Source: Aquiluna sp. (GTDB lineage Bacteria; Actinomycetota; Actinomycetes; Actinomycetales; Microbacteriaceae). From it: a DNA stretch of 64,000 nt. The stretch covers positions 1 to 64,000 of the forward strand of contig JAQWUU010000053.1 in assembly GCA_029241985.1 (NCBI GenBank). Reading direction: 5' to 3'. This document shows, piece after piece, positions 61,376 to 64,000 of the stretch. The notes under the pieces were generated by a model, which ran no database searches, was not told the DNA's origin, and saw nothing but the letters and a program-made list of their open reading frames with translations. Numbering within the stretch: position 1 is the stretch's first letter; each line of letters begins with the position of its first letter. A program made the position numbers and the translations under genes.

Positions 61376-61930
61376 CTACTCAAGTTGGGATGAAATGGCT
61401 GTCGCAAGAAGCTCAAAGTCACTCAGGGGCGCCGTTCCATAGATTACAACCACTGCGTCTGCAGTTCTGTGGAGAAGCACATATTCTTTGGTGCCCTTCG
61501 GTGAACTTGGATTGAGCGTTGGCCAGACTTCCCAGGTTAGTCCCGAAAGCACTACTTCACCGTCCTGAAGATTTCCAGCAAGAAGCTCACTTTCCCAAGA
61601 CGGGTTCGAATCCACTGCCTGGGTGAGGCCAATGAACTGATTGTCTGGGGTCACAAAGCCGACGTACCAGCTAACAACTCCGAGAGTTGTTTCCAGTCTC
61701 GCCGCATTTGCCCACCAGTCTGCTGGAATTTCGGGGCTAAGAGCTTCTTGACCTAGTGAGCCTGTAGCAGTCTGGGCAATAGCCTGGTAGTCAACTGGGA
61801 CAACCCTGTTTGTGTCATCCCTGGGAACTCCTAGATAAATTGCAGCCACGAGGCCGAGCGTCACTAGAAGGGAAAGAACTAGGTTCCGAACGGTCTGCTT
61901 AGCTCTGCGCTCTGCCGCTGATGAGCTCAC
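61376..61930 (-). CDS. DUF4245 family protein
   Basis: N-terminal TM, IPADWWANAARLE, WYVGFVTPDNQFIGLTQ; adjacent to xseB. Confidence 0.82.
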   Translation of the reverse strand: MSSSAAERRAKQTVRNLVLSLLVTLGLVAAIYLGVPRDDTNRVVPVDYQAIAQTATGSLGQEALSPEIPADWWANAARLETTLGVVSWYVGFVTPDNQFIGLTQAVDSNPSWESELLAGNLQDGEVVLSGLTWEVWPTLNPSSPKGTKEYVLLHRTADAVVVIYGTAPLSDFELLATAISSQLE

Positions 61931-62136
61931 TTAGCCTGTCTTTCTTTTGCCGCTTTGTCGAGCTTCTTTCGGGCGCCTGAGAGCCATTCCTCACAGATCT
62001 TCGCAAGCTCCTCGCCACGTTCCCAGAGCAGCATGGACGCCTCAAGGCTGACATTCTGCTGTTCTAGCTGCTGGACGACCTCTTGAAGCTCATCGCGGGC
62101 CTGCTCGTAAGTCATTGGGCTAGTTTCTTTTGACAT
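61927..62136 (-). CDS. xseB: Exodeoxyribonuclease VII small subunit
   Basis: YEQARDELQEVVQQLEQQNVSLEASMLLWERGEELAKICEEWL. Confidence 0.93.
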   Translation of the reverse strand: MSKETSPMTYEQARDELQEVVQQLEQQNVSLEASMLLWERGEELAKICEEWLSGARKKLDKAAKERQAK

Positions 62137-63370
62137 GTCTCTCCTTAACCGAATCTACTGTTGCCGAAATTTCCTGTGTTGCCGAAATAACTTGAAACTT
62201 GTGTCCAGGTTTGACCACTTTGAGGGGTTTACCTGAATCAGAGATAACCACTGAATACCCACGATCTAGGGTCTTCTGGGGCGATAGCGCACTGGCCGTT
62301 GCATGCAGCTGTGCAACCTTTGACTCAGCCTGCTGAATCCTAAAGTCGAGAATCTCTGTCAGCCTGCGTACCTGTTGAGCGTGCAGTTCCTTTTGGGTAT
62401 CGACAAAACCAAAAGGGGATGCAAGAACGGGCCTGGTTCTGAGCGCTGAAAGATTTTGCATTTGACTGTCAATTAGCGAGGAGAGTCGGAACCAGATTCT
62501 TTGAGTCGCGCTTTGTAATCTGTCCTTTTCATCGGCTACATCCGGTACGACGCGTTTTGCAGCGTCGGTTGGAGTAGAAGCCCGCAGATCTGCCACGAGA
62601 TCCAAGAGCGGTTGATCGTTTTCGTGGCCAATTGCGCTCACTATAGGAGTGCTTGCGGCCGCCACTGCGCGGACTAAGCGCTCATCGCTGAAGGGCAACA
62701 AGTCTTGGAAGCTTCCACCACCGCGGGCAATAATGATCACGTCCACATCGTCCATTGCATCAAGCTGCTGAAGGGCAAGAATTACTTCTGCCGCCGCTTT
62801 GTCGCCCTGAACCAACGTGTTGATGACTTCGAATTCAACCTGTGGCCACCTCAGCCTCGCATTCTGAAGCACATCCTTCTCCGCGTCTGAGCTGGCGCCA
62901 GTTATCAGGCCAATTTTATTTGGCAAAAACGGTAATGGCTTTTTTCTTGAGGAGTCCACCAAGCCCTCGGAGATTATTTGCTCTTTTAATTTCTCAATTC
63001 GTTCGAGCAGTTCACCAAGGCCAACTTTGTGCATTTGAACAATTCGCATTGTCAGCTTGCCATTTTTGGGCCAAAAAACTGGCTGGAGCAGAGCTACAAC
63101 ACGGTCGCCCTGCGCAAGCCCCGGGGCTATGTCAGATCCAGAGTTATTAAAAGCGTGAATCTCGACTGCAGTTTCGACGTCGAGATCTCGGATTGATCCA
63201 AATGTTCCAGAGCCACGTTCGGTATAGGACTGAAGCTCACCTTCAACCCAAACTCTGCCCAGCCGTTCAATCCAATCCTTCAGTGATTTGGAGAGTGCAG
63301 AAACCTGCCATGGGGAATGCTCAGAGCTCACTTTTGATTGAGTATCAGAGCCCACTGCTTGTTCCAACAC
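62120..63370 (-). CDS. xseA: Exodeoxyribonuclease VII large subunit
   Basis: SKSLKDWIERLGRVWVEGELQSY, IIIARGGGSFQDLLPFSDERLVRAVA, ALSPQKTLDRGYSVV. Confidence 0.95.
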   Translation of the reverse strand: MLEQAVGSDTQSKVSSEHSPWQVSALSKSLKDWIERLGRVWVEGELQSYTERGSGTFGSIRDLDVETAVEIHAFNNSGSDIAPGLAQGDRVVALLQPVFWPKNGKLTMRIVQMHKVGLGELLERIEKLKEQIISEGLVDSSRKKPLPFLPNKIGLITGASSDAEKDVLQNARLRWPQVEFEVINTLVQGDKAAAEVILALQQLDAMDDVDVIIIARGGGSFQDLLPFSDERLVRAVAAASTPIVSAIGHENDQPLLDLVADLRASTPTDAAKRVVPDVADEKDRLQSATQRIWFRLSSLIDSQMQNLSALRTRPVLASPFGFVDTQKELHAQQVRRLTEILDFRIQQAESKVAQLHATASALSPQKTLDRGYSVVISDSGKPLKVVKPGHKFQVISATQEISATVDSVKERHVKRN

Positions 63371-63402
63371 AATCTCCTTGCAGGGGTTTGTACAATTGAC
63401 GG

Positions 63403-64000
63403 GTGACTGTAATCAACAATACCGATACAAACGACATTGACTCCAACAAGAAGGTGCTGCTTGCAGCCCCCCGAGGCTATTGCGCGGGAGTGGATCGGGC
63501 GGTCATAGCTGTCGAAAAAGCACTCGACCATTACGGGGCTCCGGTGTACGTCCGGAAGCAAATTGTCCACAACAAGCACGTAGTGCGCTCATTGGAGCGA
63601 CGCGGAGCAATATTCGTCGAAGAGGTTGATGAGGCTCCGGAGGGCTGCATCATGGTATTCAGTGCTCACGGAGTATCTCCGGCGGTGGTTGCAGCAGCTG
63701 AGGCGAGAAACCAGCAAACCATTGATGCGACATGCCCACTGGTCACCAAAGTCCACCGCGAAGTTCAAAGGTTTGAAAAAGAGGGTTACGACATTCTGCT
63801 TGTGGGCCATGAGGGCCACGAAGAAGTTGAAGGAACGGCAGGTGAAGCACCTGACGTGGTTCAGCTAATCGATGGCGACAAGGATATTGCAACCGCCAAT
63901 GTGAAGGATCCGAAGAAGGTCGTCTGGCTCTCTCAAACTACTTTGTCGGTTGATGAAACCATGGAAACAGTTTTGAAGCTTAGACAGAAGTTCCCAACCC
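63403..64000 (+). CDS. ispH: 4-hydroxy-3-methylbut-2-enyl diphosphate reductase, 5' part (runs off window)
   Basis: Translated manually from GTG 63403: [50 protein letters not shown]. Absent from the ORF track because the stop is outside the window. Confidence 0.94.
   Translation, partial: MTVINNTDTNDIDSNKKVLLAAPRGYCAGVDRAVIAVEKALDHYGAPVYVRKQIVHNKHVVRSLERRGAIFVEEVDEAPEGCIMVFSAHGVSPAVVAAAEARNQQTIDATCPLVTKVHREVQRFEKEGYDILLVGHEGHEEVEGTAGEAPDVVQLIDGDKDIATANVKDPKKVVWLSQTTLSVDETMETVLKLRQKFPT

Overview
This 64 kb window looks like a chromosomal segment of an actinobacterium, probably Microbacteriaceae-like with a small, compact genome and moderate GC (inferred from gene content and order; not verified by search). 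It is almost entirely housekeeping genes: groEL, metG, rsmA, ispE, glmU, prs, rplY, pth, mfd, mazG, hisS, eno, ftsB-like, greA, uppS, phoH, fumC, xseAB, ispH, pntAB and ndh. It has four tRNA genes (one truncated at the left edge), a perfect CIRCE operator upstream of groEL and several intrinsic terminators. I found no CRISPR array, transposase, integrase, prophage or obvious complete defense island. The most interesting signals are: (1) a candidate RNA switch in the rplY (L25) leader, where one segment can pair either with an upstream arm or with the rplY Shine-Dalgarno; (2) a 1202-aa DUF4011/SF1-helicase/REase-like protein whose Walker A, Walker B and nuclease motifs all look degenerate (possible pseudo-enzyme relative of defense helicases); (3) a tRNA with a UAA (Leu) anticodon but a short class-I variable loop; (4) an alpha/beta hydrolase gene split by a single in-frame TAA just before the HGGG motif; (5) a small ORF containing an intrinsic terminator directly upstream of an HNH nuclease gene. 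All functional calls come from reading motifs in the translations; no searches were run.
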